A stretch of DNA of 64,000 nucleotides from Microbaculum marinisediminis (GTDB lineage Bacteria; Pseudomonadota; Alphaproteobacteria; Rhizobiales; Tepidamorphaceae). A program made the position numbers and the translations under genes. Position 1 is the stretch's first letter; every line of letters starts with the position of its first letter. Under the pieces are notes generated by a model. That model searched no databases. It had not been told where the DNA came from and worked only from the letters and a program-made list of their open reading frames with translations. Shown here in pieces: positions 8,364 through 17,178 of this stretch. The stretch is taken from the NCBI RefSeq assembly GCF_025397915.1, contig NZ_JALIDZ010000004.1:310001-374000 (forward strand), in the 5' to 3' direction.

Positions 8364-10805
8364 TCACGCGCACTTCGAATAGCCGCAGTCGAGGCAGGCG
8401 AGGCAGCCCTCGCGATGGTAGAGGCTGGGATGACCGCAGCGCGGGCAGGTGGCGCCGGCGCCTTCGGGAACCACGGCTTGCGCGTCCTTGTCGCCCGGGT
8501 CGCCGCGATGCGCGCCCGTCCCGATCCGTGAGGGCGCCAGGAAGCCGATGTCGATCATGTGCTTCTCGATGACGTCGGCGATGGCGGCGAGCAGGCTCGG
8601 CACGTAGCGGCCGTTCATCCAGTGGCCGCCGCGCGGATCGAACACGGCCTTCAACTCGTCGACGATGAAGGACACGTCGCCGCCGCGCCGGAACACGGCG
8701 GAGATCAGCAGCGTCAGCGCCGCCGTCCAGGCGTAGTGCTCGACATTGCGCGAGTTGATGAAGATCTCGAAGGGGCGGCGGCGGCCGTCGCGGATGATGT
8801 CGTTGATGGTGATGTAGAAGGCGTGCTCGGTGTCGGGCCAGCGCAGCTTGTAGGTGAAGCCCGGCAGGATCGTGTCGCGCTTCAGGGGTTCGGTCAGGCG
8901 CACGACGGCCGCGCCCTCGGGCGGAACCGCGGGCTCCGCCTCCCGCCCCGCCACGGGCACCGCGGGGGCGGGCAGCGGCAGGCTCGCCTGCTTGTCTTCG
9001 GCGGGCACCCCCTCGGCGGGCACCGCCTCGCCGACGCTGAGCACGGAGCCGGTCACCGGGTTCGGCCGGTAGGTGGTGCAGCCCTTCAGGCCCAGCGCGT
9101 AGGCGCGAGCATAGACGTCCTTGAAGGCCTCGAAGGAGATCTCGCGCGGCACGTTGATGGTCTTGGAAATCGAGGAATCGACATAGGGCTGCAGCGCCGC
9201 CTGCATCCTGAGATGGGCTTCGGGATCGAGCGTCTGGGCGGTGACGAAGGCCTCCGGGGGCGCGGCCGCCGCGTCCCCGCCGGCCCTGGCCCGGTAGAGG
9301 CGCCAGGCATAGTCGCTCACCTCCTCGTCGCGGCGGCTGCCGTCCGGCATCAGCACGGTCCGGCGGTAGGACAGCGAGAAGATCGGCTCGACGCCGGAGG
9401 AGACGTTGTCGGCAAAGAGCGAGATGGTGCCGGTCGGGGCGATCGAGGTGACGTGCGAGTTGCGCAGGCCGTTCGCGCGGATCGCCGCGCGCACATCCGG
9501 GTCGAGGCGGGCGACCGTCGGGCTCTTCAGGTACTGCGTCCTGTCGAACAGCGGGAAACAGCCCTTCTCGGCGGCGATCTCCGCGCTCGCGCGATAGGCC
9601 GCATTCTGGATGATGCGCATCCAGTCGCCAGCAGCCTTCGCAGCGTCTTCGCGGCCATAGACGAGGCCGAGCATGGCCAGCGCGTCGGCAAGCCCGGTGA
9701 CGCCGAGCCCCAGGCGCCGCTTGGCCTTGGCCTCCTTCGCCTGCGCCTCCAGCGGATAGCCCGAGATGTCGACGACATCGTCGAGGAAGCGGATGGCGAC
9801 GGCGACCGTCTCCGCCAACCGGCCGGTGTCGAGGCGGGCGGTCTCGTCAAACGGATCGACGACCAGGCGGGCCAGGTTGACCGACCCGAGCAGGCAGGCG
9901 CCATAGGGCGGCAGCGGCTGCTCGCCGCAGGGGTTGGTGGCATGGATCGTCTCGCAATAGGCGAGATTGTTCTCGGCGTTCACCCGGTCGATGAAGATCA
10001 CGCCGGGCTCGGCATAATCGTAGGTCGAGCGCATGATGCGGTCCCACAGCGCCCGCGCCCGGACCGTCCGGTACACCGTGCCGGCGAAGACGAGGTCCCA
10101 GTCCGCGTCGGCCTCGACCGCCGTCATGAAGGCGTCGGTGACGAGGACTGAGAGGTTGAACATCCTGAGCCTTGCGGCGTCGGCCTTGGCGTCGATGAAC
10201 AGCGCGATGTCGGGATGATCGCAGCGCAGCGTGCCCATCATGGCGCCGCGCCGGTGGCCGGCCGACTGAATAGTCCGGCACATGGCGTCCCAGACCTCCA
10301 TGAAGCTCACCGGGCCGGAGGCGTCGGCGCCGATCGACCTCACCAGCGCGCCCTTCGGCCGCAGCGTCGAGAAGTCGTGGCCGATGCCGCCGCCCTGCTG
10401 CATGGTCAGCGCGGCCTCGCGCAGATTGGTGAAGATGCCGTCGAGGTCGTCGGGGATCGCGCCCATGACGAAGCAGTTGAACAGCGTCACCTTGCGGCCG
10501 GTGCCGGCGCCGGCGAGGATGCGGCCCGCCGGCAGGAAGGCGCCGGATTCAAGCGTCTCGCGGAAGCGCTTCGCCCAGGTCCTGCGGGATTTCGCCGGTT
10601 CCGCCGCGGCGACCGCATCGGCGACGCGGCGCAGGGTGTCGGACACAGTCTTCTCCACCGGCGCGCCGCTCTCGTCGCGCAGGCGGTACTTCATGTCCCA
10701 GATCTCGCCCGCGATGGGCGATGGGGCGATCGGCGGCGGGTCGGTCGGCGGTGGATCGGTCGGCGGCGGGTTGCGGGCGTCGCCGCCGGATGTCCTGCGG
10801 GCCAT
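8364..10805 (-). CDS. nrdJ: Adenosylcobalamin-dependent (class II) ribonucleotide reductase
   Basis: Reduces ribonucleotides to deoxyribonucleotides with a cobalamin radical, so works with or without oxygen. 813 residues from the ATG (a GTG nine bases earlier is possible). Visible key residues: redox Cys in LFNCFVMG at about 108, the catalytic loop NPCGEQ at about 292, the partner redox Cys in KGCTTYRPN at about 575, and a C-terminal zinc ribbon TCPRCGHPSLYH...CLDCGYSKC that also supplies the swinging thiols. The N terminus carries a short Pro/Thr repeat (PPPTDPPPTDPPPIAP) absent from the catalytic core. No cobalamin riboswitch was recognised upstream; a degenerate SOS-like box is at 10884-10898. 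The gene lies just upstream of the imu operon on the same strand. Confidence 0.94.
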   Translation of the reverse strand: MARRTSGGDARNPPPTDPPPTDPPPIAPSPIAGEIWDMKYRLRDESGAPVEKTVSDTLRRVADAVAAAEPAKSRRTWAKRFRETLESGAFLPAGRILAGAGTGRKVTLFNCFVMGAIPDDLDGIFTNLREAALTMQQGGGIGHDFSTLRPKGALVRSIGADASGPVSFMEVWDAMCRTIQSAGHRRGAMMGTLRCDHPDIALFIDAKADAARLRMFNLSVLVTDAFMTAVEADADWDLVFAGTVYRTVRARALWDRIMRSTYDYAEPGVIFIDRVNAENNLAYCETIHATNPCGEQPLPPYGACLLGSVNLARLVVDPFDETARLDTGRLAETVAVAIRFLDDVVDISGYPLEAQAKEAKAKRRLGLGVTGLADALAMLGLVYGREDAAKAAGDWMRIIQNAAYRASAEIAAEKGCFPLFDRTQYLKSPTVARLDPDVRAAIRANGLRNSHVTSIAPTGTISLFADNVSSGVEPIFSLSYRRTVLMPDGSRRDEEVSDYAWRLYRARAGGDAAAAPPEAFVTAQTLDPEAHLRMQAALQPYVDSSISKTINVPREISFEAFKDVYARAYALGLKGCTTYRPNPVTGSVLSVGEAVPAEGVPAEDKQASLPLPAPAVPVAGREAEPAVPPEGAAVVRLTEPLKRDTILPGFTYKLRWPDTEHAFYITINDIIRDGRRRPFEIFINSRNVEHYAWTAALTLLISAVFRRGGDVSFIVDELKAVFDPRGGHWMNGRYVPSLLAAIADVIEKHMIDIGFLAPSRIGTGAHRGDPGDKDAQAVVPEGAGATCPRCGHPSLYHREGCLACLDCGYSKCA

Positions 10806-10984
10806 GTCGAACACTCATCGCGCGTCGGGACGCTGTTCCCGACCTCACCAATATCGGGCCAAAGACGTTTAAGGTCAATGAATGTTCCCGGTTTGTACCG
10901 GCCGCGCCACCGCAAAAGGCCCCGTGGGCCGGCCGAAAGGGGCCGATTTGGTGTCCCGGCCCCTCGCGCGATCCGGGACCGGCC

Positions 10985-11752
10985 CTATGCCACCGGCAGG
11001 CCGACCGCCTTGCGGATGTCCTCGGAGCGAAGCGAGACGTCGGTGCCGAGGAAGTCGGCCGCGCCGCCCTCGCACAGCCAGGCGATCGCCTGGCCAACCC
11101 ATTCGGCGGGAATGTGCACCGAGGGGTCGAGCTGGCTGACGGGGTTGATGCCCGAGGCCTTTATGGCGACCTGCATGTCGGTCGCCACCGTGCCGGGGCT
11201 GAGGCCCACGACCTGGATGCCGTGGTCGCGGTATTCCTTGTCGGCGCATCCGGTCAGCGACAGCACAGCCGCCTTCGTCGCGCAGTAATGGCTCCAGCCC
11301 TCGAGCGGGCTGGTGGCCGCGCCCGAGCTGATGTTGACGATGGTGCCGCCTCCCTGCGCCTGCATCACCGGAATGGCGGCGCGCAGGCCGTGGTAGACGC
11401 CCATCAGGTTGACGTCGACGGCGTCCGCCCAGTTCGCCGGGTCGGAGTCGGCGATCCGGGCGATCGGCTCGATGACGCCGGCATTGTTGACGAGGATATC
11501 GAGGCGGCCGAACTCGTTGCGGCAGGTCTCGACGGTATCGACGACGCTGTAATAGCGCGAGACGTCGCATGTCCAGGCGATCGCCCTGCCGCCGTTTTCG
11601 ACGATGTCCTCCGCGACGCCCGCGATCTCCCGGCTCGAACGCGCCGCCAGCACGACGGCGGCCCCGCGTCTGGCCAGTTCCCGTGCTGCGGCGGCGCCGA
11701 TGCCGCGGCTTGCCCCCGTTACGATCGCGGCCTTTCCGGTCAATTCGCTCAT
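10985..11752 (-). CDS. Short-chain dehydrogenase/reductase
   Basis: 255 residues, typical classical SDR. Cofactor motif TGASRGIG near residue 14, NNAG near 88, catalytic Ser of NISSGAA and the active-site YCATK (Tyr and Lys). An Arg in the first cofactor loop (LAARSSREI) suggests NADP, by inference. The true start is the ATG of MSELTGKAAIV; the longer open frame upstream reads through the end of the plsC region and has no family similarity. Substrate cannot be told: the family covers 3-oxoacyl-ACP reductases and many alcohol dehydrogenases. It follows plsC by 43 bases and may be cotranscribed with it. Confidence 0.88.
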   Translation of the reverse strand: MSELTGKAAIVTGASRGIGAAAARELARRGAAVVLAARSSREIAGVAEDIVENGGRAIAWTCDVSRYYSVVDTVETCRNEFGRLDILVNNAGVIEPIARIADSDPANWADAVDVNLMGVYHGLRAAIPVMQAQGGGTIVNISSGAATSPLEGWSHYCATKAAVLSLTGCADKEYRDHGIQVVGLSPGTVATDMQVAIKASGINPVSQLDPSVHIPAEWVGQAIAWLCEGGAADFLGTDVSLRSEDIRKAVGLPVA

Positions 11753-11795
11753 GTGCGCACTCCCATGCAGAGGTTCGTGATGGATTTGCCGGTGG

Positions 11796-12581
11796 CTACC
11801 GGGCCTCGGCCTCGCCGATGGCCTGGAGCCGTTTCCTGGCCGTCTCCGGCAGCGGCGGCGGGTGGGGCGCCCGCGCAGCCTCGACAAGCAGCCGGTCCGA
11901 CGCGGTCTCGATCGCGGTTTCCAGCCGCGCCAGGAACTCCTTGCGCGGCAGGCCGGCGGGCAGCACCTCCAGGAACTCCACGAGAATCGTGCCCGGATAG
12001 CGCTGCCATTTGCGGCGCGGCCAGTAGAGCCCGGAATTGAGCGCCACCGGCAGGCAGGGAACGCCCATTTCCTGGTAGAGCAGCACGACGCCGACCTTGT
12101 AGGCGGGATCGTCGCCGGGGGCGCGGCGCGTGCCTTCGGGAAAGATCAGCACCTGGCGCCCGGACTCCGCCTGCACGCGCGCGTCGCGGCCCATGTCCTT
12201 CAGCGCCCGCGCGCCCTTGTCGCGCCTGACCGCGATCATGCCGATCCTGGTGATCCACCAGCCGAACAGCGGAATGCGGGTCAGTTCGTGCTTCAGGATG
12301 AAGGCGGGGTCGGCGAAGCAGTGCAGCAGCGCGAAGGTCTCGAACAGCGACTGATGCTTGGCGGCGACCAGCAGCGGCCCGTCGAACCGCTGCGGCGCGC
12401 CGCGGACTTCCAGCCGCGTGCCGGCGACGACGCGCAGCAGCCAGATCGAGCTTTTCGCCCAGGCGTGCATGAACGGCAGCAGCGCCCGGCGCGGCAGCAA
12501 GATCAGCGGCAGGCAGACGACCATCCACAGGACGAGATTGGCATAGAAGGCCAGGTTGAAGAGGATCGAGCGCAGGGCCAC
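11796..12581 (-). CDS. plsC: 1-acyl-sn-glycerol-3-phosphate acyltransferase (PlsC family)
   Basis: Transfers an acyl chain to lysophosphatidic acid, making phosphatidic acid for membrane phospholipids, at the cytoplasmic membrane. 261 residues from a GTG start chosen because AAGG lies nine bases upstream and because the family N terminus (LRSILFNLAFYANLVLW) begins there. One or two hydrophobic N-terminal segments, then the acyltransferase motifs: KHQSLFET (HX4E in place of the usual HX4D, frequent in this lineage as I recall), and FPEGTR. The 3' end is Pro/Ala/Arg-rich. It lies 35 bases after the YdcF-like gene on the same strand. Confidence 0.9.
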   Translation of the reverse strand: MALRSILFNLAFYANLVLWMVVCLPLILLPRRALLPFMHAWAKSSIWLLRVVAGTRLEVRGAPQRFDGPLLVAAKHQSLFETFALLHCFADPAFILKHELTRIPLFGWWITRIGMIAVRRDKGARALKDMGRDARVQAESGRQVLIFPEGTRRAPGDDPAYKVGVVLLYQEMGVPCLPVALNSGLYWPRRKWQRYPGTILVEFLEVLPAGLPRKEFLARLETAIETASDRLLVEAARAPHPPPLPETARKRLQAIGEAEAR

Positions 12582-12616
12582 GCGGAATGCCTTCGAGAAC
12601 CGCCGCCGACCGGCGC

Positions 12617-13348
12617 TCAGCCGCCGGCGCCGGAGGCGGCGGCGCGCACGGCCTCGAGCGAGGTGTCGGGGCCGCCGAGCCGCAGACGCGCCATCGACAT
12701 CAGGTATTTGACGTATTCGGCCAGCAGCAGCCGCGTGGTGCCGGGATTGTGCCACCAGTCCCCCACCTTCATCTGATCGGTGACGACCGGATAGGGAATC
12801 AGGCGGGCCTCCGGCATCTCGCGGCTGATCTCGTTGAGGCTGCGCGGCAGATGGTAGCTGGAGGTGACGACGATGAGCGAGGTGAAGCCGTTGTAGCGGG
12901 CCCAGTTGCGCGCCTCCTTGGCGTTGCCGACGGTGTTCAGCGCGGCGTGGCCGAGATCGACGCAGCAATCGAACAATTGCGCCCGGCCCGGCGTGATGCT
13001 GGCGAGCGTCTCGCGCGAGGTGCTGGGATGAACGCCGGAAATGAGCAGGCGCCGGGCACGGCCCTCGCCCAGGAGCTGGATCGCGTAGGTTATGCGGTCG
13101 GCACCGCCGGTCAGCGCGACGATGGCGTCAGCCCGTTCGGCGGCGCGCGGCGTCTCGATCGCCCCGACATTGAGGACGAAATGGACGAAGCCGATGGTGA
13201 ACGCGATGACGGCGCCGATCAGAAGGCCGCCGATCGCCACCGAGGCGATACGACGCCCGCCATGCCGCCTGGGCGCGCGAACACCGTGCGCCGGACCTGC
13301 CCGGTCGGCACCCTGCAAAGGCAGTTCGCTGCGGTCGCTGTCTATCAT
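12617..13348 (-). CDS. YdcF/ElyC-like DUF218 membrane protein
   Basis: 243 residues from the ATG at 13348; a GTG at 13387 would add 13 residues. One N-terminal transmembrane segment (ASVAIGGLLIGAVIAFTIGFV, about residues 35-55) is followed by the DUF218 domain: ADAIVALTGG, SRETL, a TVGNAKEA segment and VVTSSYHLPRS. Members include ElyC/SanA/YdcF, linked to envelope or undecaprenyl-lipid steps in enteric bacteria, but no reaction is established for this branch. The domain is predicted outside the membrane. In many Alphaproteobacteria this gene sits between ftsX and plsC, as here, which suggests an envelope role. Confidence 0.85.
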   Translation of the reverse strand: MIDSDRSELPLQGADRAGPAHGVRAPRRHGGRRIASVAIGGLLIGAVIAFTIGFVHFVLNVGAIETPRAAERADAIVALTGGADRITYAIQLLGEGRARRLLISGVHPSTSRETLASITPGRAQLFDCCVDLGHAALNTVGNAKEARNWARYNGFTSLIVVTSSYHLPRSLNEISREMPEARLIPYPVVTDQMKVGDWWHNPGTTRLLLAEYVKYLMSMARLRLGGPDTSLEAVRAAASGAGG

Positions 13349-13431
13349 TCCGTCCCCGGAGGATACTAAGAAATGCGGCGTGGCCACGGCAAGAGCCGCG
13401 GTGGACCGTGATTCATATGTTCTCCAAGCTC

Positions 13432-14397
13432 CTAGTCGAAAACCTTCAGGAAATGGAAGACGGTGAGCCGCGAGCTCATCGCCGTCAGGGCGGCCACCAG
13501 CAGGACGGTGAGGGCGATCCCGACGAAGGCGGCCCAGCCGATCGAGATGCCGCCGAACAGGGCGTCGAACTGGTCGCCGGCCGGTGTCGCGGTGAACTGG
13601 GCCGAAATCCAGCGGATCGCGGCGAAGGCGATAGTGGCGGCGATGCCGCCGGCAAGTCCGCCGCGAAAGCCCAGCCGCAGGAAATGGCGCTCGAACTCGT
13701 GGGCGATGAACGCTTCCTTGGCACCGACCAGATGCAGGACCTCGACGATGTCGCGGTTGGTGGCCATGGCGCCGCGGGTGGCGAACACGACCGACAGCAC
13801 CGTGGCGACCAGGACCAGGACGAGGATCGCGGCGCCGCTGACCGCCAGCGTGTTGGCCATCACCGCAAGCCGGCCCTGCCAGAGCTGGTGATCGTCGAGG
13901 CTCGCCGCCGGCACGGCGCCGGTCAGGCGCTGGCGCAGTTCGACGAAGTCCGGCGGCGCGGCGCGGTCGATCTCGACGACGATCAGGCGCGGCACCGGCA
14001 GCTCCTCCAGATCGACGCCGGCGCCGAGCCAGGGCTCGAGCAGGTCGCGCAGCTCCTGTTCCGACAGCGCCCGGGCGGACTCGATGCCGTCCGTCTCGAG
14101 GATGACGGCGAGCGCCTTGTCGATGGCGGCCAGCGTGTCGACGCCATCGAGGGGGCGGATCTGCACCGTGATCTCGCCGGAGATGTCGGAACGCCAGTCG
14201 GCGGCGGCGGAGGCGATGACGGTGACGGTGCCGACGGTGATGCAGGCCAGGAACGACATGATGGCGAGCACGAAGAACAGCGCCCGGCCGGAGACGCCGG
14301 AGGCGGGTACGATCGCGGCGGCGGGACCGAAGCCGTCGTAGACATCGGACCGGTCGGTCTCGTCGTTCAGGTCGTCGCGTTCCGCCGGAAGGGCCAT
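13432..14397 (-). CDS. ftsX: Cell division protein FtsX
   Basis: Membrane partner of FtsE; the pair forms an ABC-type complex that controls murein hydrolases at the septum. 321 residues: cytoplasmic N terminus of about 40 residues, first transmembrane helix ALFFVLAIMSFLACITVGTV, a periplasmic loop of about 110 residues (SGEITVQIRPLDGVDTLAAI onward), then three more helices, the last near the C-terminal FHFLKVFD. That four-helix layout is the FtsX pattern. It follows ftsE by 20 bases on the same strand and so is cotranscribed. Confidence 0.93.
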   Translation of the reverse strand: MALPAERDDLNDETDRSDVYDGFGPAAAIVPASGVSGRALFFVLAIMSFLACITVGTVTVIASAAADWRSDISGEITVQIRPLDGVDTLAAIDKALAVILETDGIESARALSEQELRDLLEPWLGAGVDLEELPVPRLIVVEIDRAAPPDFVELRQRLTGAVPAASLDDHQLWQGRLAVMANTLAVSGAAILVLVLVATVLSVVFATRGAMATNRDIVEVLHLVGAKEAFIAHEFERHFLRLGFRGGLAGGIAATIAFAAIRWISAQFTATPAGDQFDALFGGISIGWAAFVGIALTVLLVAALTAMSSRLTVFHFLKVFD

Positions 14398-14417
14398 GTC
14401 AGCCGGTCCGCTCCTTG

Positions 14418-15077
14418 CTAGTCATAGATATGCACACGGCCTTCGTTCAGAACGAAGCGGCGTGCATCATACTGATCCATAAGGCCGATATCGTGGGTCG
14501 CGATCACCACGGTGGTGCCGAGCCTGTGCAGCTCCATGAACAGGCGCAACAGGCGGCGGGCAAGGGTCGGGTCGACATTGCCTGTGGGCTCGTCGGCCAG
14601 AAGCAGTTCCGGCTGGGTGATCACCGCGCGGGCGATCGCGGCGCGTTGCTTCTCGCCGCCGGACAGCACCGGCGGATGGACGTGCACCCGATGGCCGAGA
14701 CCGACCCAGTGCAGAAGCTCGACGACGTCGGTGCGGTAGGATGTCTCCTCCTTGCCCATTACGCGCAGGGGCAGGGCGACGTTCTCGTAGGTCGACAAAT
14801 GATCGAGCAGCCGGAAATCCTGGAACACCACGCCGAGCCGGCGCCGCAGCGTCGGCAGATCGGTGCGCGACAGGGTGGCGACGTCGTGGTCGAACAGCGA
14901 CATCAGCCCGCGGGTGGGCTTCAGCGCCAGGAACAGCAGCCGCATCAGCGACGTCTTGCCGGCGCCCGACGGCCCGGTCAGGAACTGGAACGAGCCGCGG
15001 TCGATGACGAACGACACATCGCGCAGGACCTCCGGCCCCATGCCATAGCGCAACCCGACGTTTTCGAAACGGATCAA
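14418..15077 (-). CDS. ftsE: Cell division ATP-binding protein FtsE
   Basis: ABC ATPase of the FtsEX complex. I choose the TTG at 15077, which gives 219 residues, the family length, and has GGGAG eight bases upstream; the longer frame adds 14 residues without similarity. Walker A GPSGAGKTSL near residue 36, Q-loop FQDFRLLD, signature LSGGEKQRAAIARA, Walker B LLLADEPTGNVD and the switch His in ATHD. The Arg/Gly substitutions normal for the FtsE branch (RFENVGLRYG at the N terminus) separate it from other ABC ATPases. First gene of ftsE-ftsX, divergent from the zinc-ribbon gene. Confidence 0.94.
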   Translation of the reverse strand: MIRFENVGLRYGMGPEVLRDVSFVIDRGSFQFLTGPSGAGKTSLMRLLFLALKPTRGLMSLFDHDVATLSRTDLPTLRRRLGVVFQDFRLLDHLSTYENVALPLRVMGKEETSYRTDVVELLHWVGLGHRVHVHPPVLSGGEKQRAAIARAVITQPELLLADEPTGNVDPTLARRLLRLFMELHRLGTTVVIATHDIGLMDQYDARRFVLNEGRVHIYD

Positions 15078-15095
15078 TTCACAGGCTCCCGGCCC

Positions 15096-15144
15096 GAATC
15101 TTGTGGCCCCGAATCTCATGGCCCCGCCGATCTTATGGCCCCGA
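15096..15144. repeat. Short imperfect tandem repeat upstream of ftsE
   Basis: Three adjacent copies of about 15-18 bases with the core AATCTYRTGGCCCCG occur just upstream of the ftsE start, in the 238-base divergent gap with the zinc-ribbon gene. The rest of this gap is AT-richer (for example TTCATTAATCATAAT near 15230-15245) and probably holds the promoters. The repeats could be a simple slippage product or sites for a regulator; nothing decides between these. Confidence 0.5.
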
Positions 15145-15315
15145 TCGGCGTTGGGGCAGTGCCGGTGGCAGCCCTTGGGCTGCCGTTGGCGCGACCGGAT
15201 CGGCGAACCTTCGCAGACCGGCCCTTAACGCTTCATTAATCATAATCCGGCGAGGTGGTCGTGCACGCCGGACGCCCGGAGCGGGCGACATTCGCCGTGC
15301 CGCGCGCGGGTTTCT

Positions 15316-16164
15316 ATGAAAATAACCTGTCCGAACTGCAATACGAGCTACGAAGTCGACGGTGCGACGTTTCCGCCCGACGGCCGCTCGGTTCGCTGCG
15401 TCAAGTGCCGGAATGTCTGGCATGCGGTCGCCTATGCATCCGAGCCAGTGGTCATGCCGCCGGAACCGGACAAGGCCGCGCCGCCGCCGCCGAGCCGGGC
15501 CGACCGGGTTCAGGAGCCGCAGACCGGCGACCGGGCCCATGCCGAATCACAGGCCGAGCCGCTCGGCGCGCGCATCGTCGACGACGGCGGCGCTGACGCC
15601 GGTGGGGATACCGGGGAAACGCACCTCGACGCGATCGAGCACGCCGCGGAGGCGCGCGCCCGATTCGCGGCGAAACATGCCGGCAACGGGCCCCGGATCC
15701 GCTACCGGAAGCGCGGCGGACGCGGCCTCGAGGCGTTCGTGTTCGGCTGCATTCTGGCCGGCCTCGTCGCCGCCTTCCACTACCGCGAGGACGTGGTGCG
15801 GACACTGCCGTCCACAGCCGGTCTGTACTCCGCGATCGGATTTCCGGTAAACCTGCGCGGACTGGAGTTCGGCAAGGTCGCGCAGCGGCGCGATTTCGAG
15901 GACGGAGTGCCGGTTTTGATCATCGAGGGCGAGATCCTCAACATCCGCGACCGGACGATGCCGGTGCCGGCGCTGCGCTTCTCGCTGCGGACCGACGGCG
16001 GCGATGAGCTGTACGCCTGGACGCTGGAGCCGCGGCAACGGGTGCTCGACCCGGACGCGGCGATGACCTTCCGAACCCGGCTCGCCTCGCCGCCGCGGGG
16101 CGCGGACGATTTGCAGCTGCGCTTCATGGAGCGCGACCGACGGATTGTGGAGCTCGGCAATTGA
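15316..16164 (+). CDS. MJ0042-type zinc-ribbon membrane protein
   Basis: 282 residues. The N terminus ITCPNCNTSYEVDG...VRCVKCRNVWHA is a CxxC...CxxC zinc ribbon of the MJ0042/DUF3426 type. A Pro/acid-rich linker follows, then one transmembrane segment (LEAFVFGCILAGLVAAFHY, about residues 139-157) and a C-terminal domain resembling DUF3426, with PVLIIEGEILNIRDRTMPVPALRF. The function of these proteins is unknown; the layout suggests a cytoplasmic zinc ribbon with an external beta-rich domain. It opens a plus-strand run with hpt, whose TTG start overlaps this stop by TTGA, so the two are coupled. Divergent from ftsE, an arrangement I recall as conserved in Hyphomicrobiales. Confidence 0.82.
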   Translation: MKITCPNCNTSYEVDGATFPPDGRSVRCVKCRNVWHAVAYASEPVVMPPEPDKAAPPPPSRADRVQEPQTGDRAHAESQAEPLGARIVDDGGADAGGDTGETHLDAIEHAAEARARFAAKHAGNGPRIRYRKRGGRGLEAFVFGCILAGLVAAFHYREDVVRTLPSTAGLYSAIGFPVNLRGLEFGKVAQRRDFEDGVPVLIIEGEILNIRDRTMPVPALRFSLRTDGGDELYAWTLEPRQRVLDPDAAMTFRTRLASPPRGADDLQLRFMERDRRIVELGN

Positions 16165-16754
16165 CGACGATCGAACGGGGCGGCCATCGCATCCGGGTGC
16201 TGTACTCGCCGGAGGAGATCGCCGCGCGCAACGGCGAGATCGCGCAGGAGATCGGCACCCGCGCCGGGCCGCGGCCGCTGGTCATCGCCATCCTCAAGGG
16301 CAGCTTCGTCTTCGCCGCCGACCTGTTGCGCGCGCTCTATACCGCCGGCCTGTCGCCGGAAGTGGAGTTCATGAGCCTGTCGAGCTATGGCGCCGGCACC
16401 GAATCGTCGGGCCGGGTCACGGTGCTGCGCGACATCGACAGCGACGTGAAGGGCCGCACCGTCATCCTGGTCGACGACATCCTCGAATCGGGGCGCACGC
16501 TCGCCTATGCCAAGGATCTGCTCGCGGCACGCGGCGCCGATACCGTCCTGACCTGCGTTCTGCTCGACAAGCCCGGCAAGCGGGCGGCCGACATCAACCC
16601 GGATTTCGTCGGCTTCACCTGCCCCGACCTGTTCGTTGTCGGCTACGGCATGGACGTGGCGCACGCGTTCCGGGAGCTGCCGTTCGTTGGCATCGTGGAA
16701 GAGCGTGCCCCGGATGATGGCGCCCCCGAGAATGGCAACGGGGGCAACGACTGA
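16161..16754 (+). CDS. hpt: Hypoxanthine phosphoribosyltransferase
   Basis: Purine salvage enzyme joining hypoxanthine (and usually guanine) with PRPP to give IMP or GMP. 197 residues, slightly longer than the usual 175-185 because of a hydrophilic C-terminal tail (EERAPDDGAPENGNGGND). Signature motifs: the PRPP loop VILVDDILESGRTLAYAKDLL at about residue 110-130, the early LVIAILKGSFVFAADL and the C-terminal VGYGMDVAHAFRELPFVG with the purine-contacting loop. Starts with TTG overlapping the previous stop. The response regulator begins one base after its stop. Confidence 0.93.
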   Translation: MTTIERGGHRIRVLYSPEEIAARNGEIAQEIGTRAGPRPLVIAILKGSFVFAADLLRALYTAGLSPEVEFMSLSSYGAGTESSGRVTVLRDIDSDVKGRTVILVDDILESGRTLAYAKDLLAARGADTVLTCVLLDKPGKRAADINPDFVGFTCPDLFVVGYGMDVAHAFRELPFVGIVEERAPDDGAPENGNGGND

Positions 16755-16755
16755 C

Positions 16756-17178
16756 ATGAGCATGGGACAGACGGAGACGGTCCTTCTGGTCGACGACGAC
16801 GACGGCGTGCGCACCTTCGTGCGCCGCGCCCTCGAGATCGACGGTTATGCGGTCCAGGAGGCGACGGACGGCGCCGAGGCGCTCGACCTGTTGCGGGGGC
16901 CGGCGCGGGGCGCCGGTCTGGTCCTGTCCGATATCGTCATGCCGGTGATGGACGGCATCGCGCTGGCGCTCAACGTGGCGCGGGAGCGGCCGGAGGTGCC
17001 GGTGATGCTGATGACCGGTTACGCCAACCAGCGCGAACGCGCCGACGGGCTCGACGAGATCGTCCATGACGTGGTGCTGAAGCCGTTCACGCTCGCCGAG
17101 ATCCGCGCCCGGGTCCGGGACGTGTTCGCGGTGGACATGGCCGACGGTCAGAACCGCTCGAGCAGCCTTTCCAGATAG
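16756..17178 (+). CDS. Single-domain response regulator, CpdR-like
   Basis: 140 residues, one receiver domain with no output domain. Acidic pocket DDDD at about residues 11-14, phosphoacceptor Asp in LSDIVMPVMDG at about 58, conserved Thr/Lys in LMTGY and LKPFTLAEI. The pattern DIVMPVMDGI and the short length resemble CpdR, which links the CckA-ChpT phosphorelay to ClpXP proteolysis; several paralogues exist in rhizobia, so the exact identity is open. The start is the ATG of MSMGQTETVLLVDDD, one base after hpt. The last 31 bases overlap tail-to-tail with the TIGR02302 gene. Confidence 0.8.
   Translation: MSMGQTETVLLVDDDDGVRTFVRRALEIDGYAVQEATDGAEALDLLRGPARGAGLVLSDIVMPVMDGIALALNVARERPEVPVMLMTGYANQRERADGLDEIVHDVVLKPFTLAEIRARVRDVFAVDMADGQNRSSSLSR

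Noticed and set aside
10806-10984. A cobalamin riboswitch before the class II ribonucleotide reductase
   Set aside because: No B12-box-like sequence or pairing pattern could be recognised in the upstream gap.
16636-16755. An N-terminal extension of the response regulator
   Set aside because: It overlaps the hpt coding region in another frame; the receiver domain begins right after the ATG at 16756.
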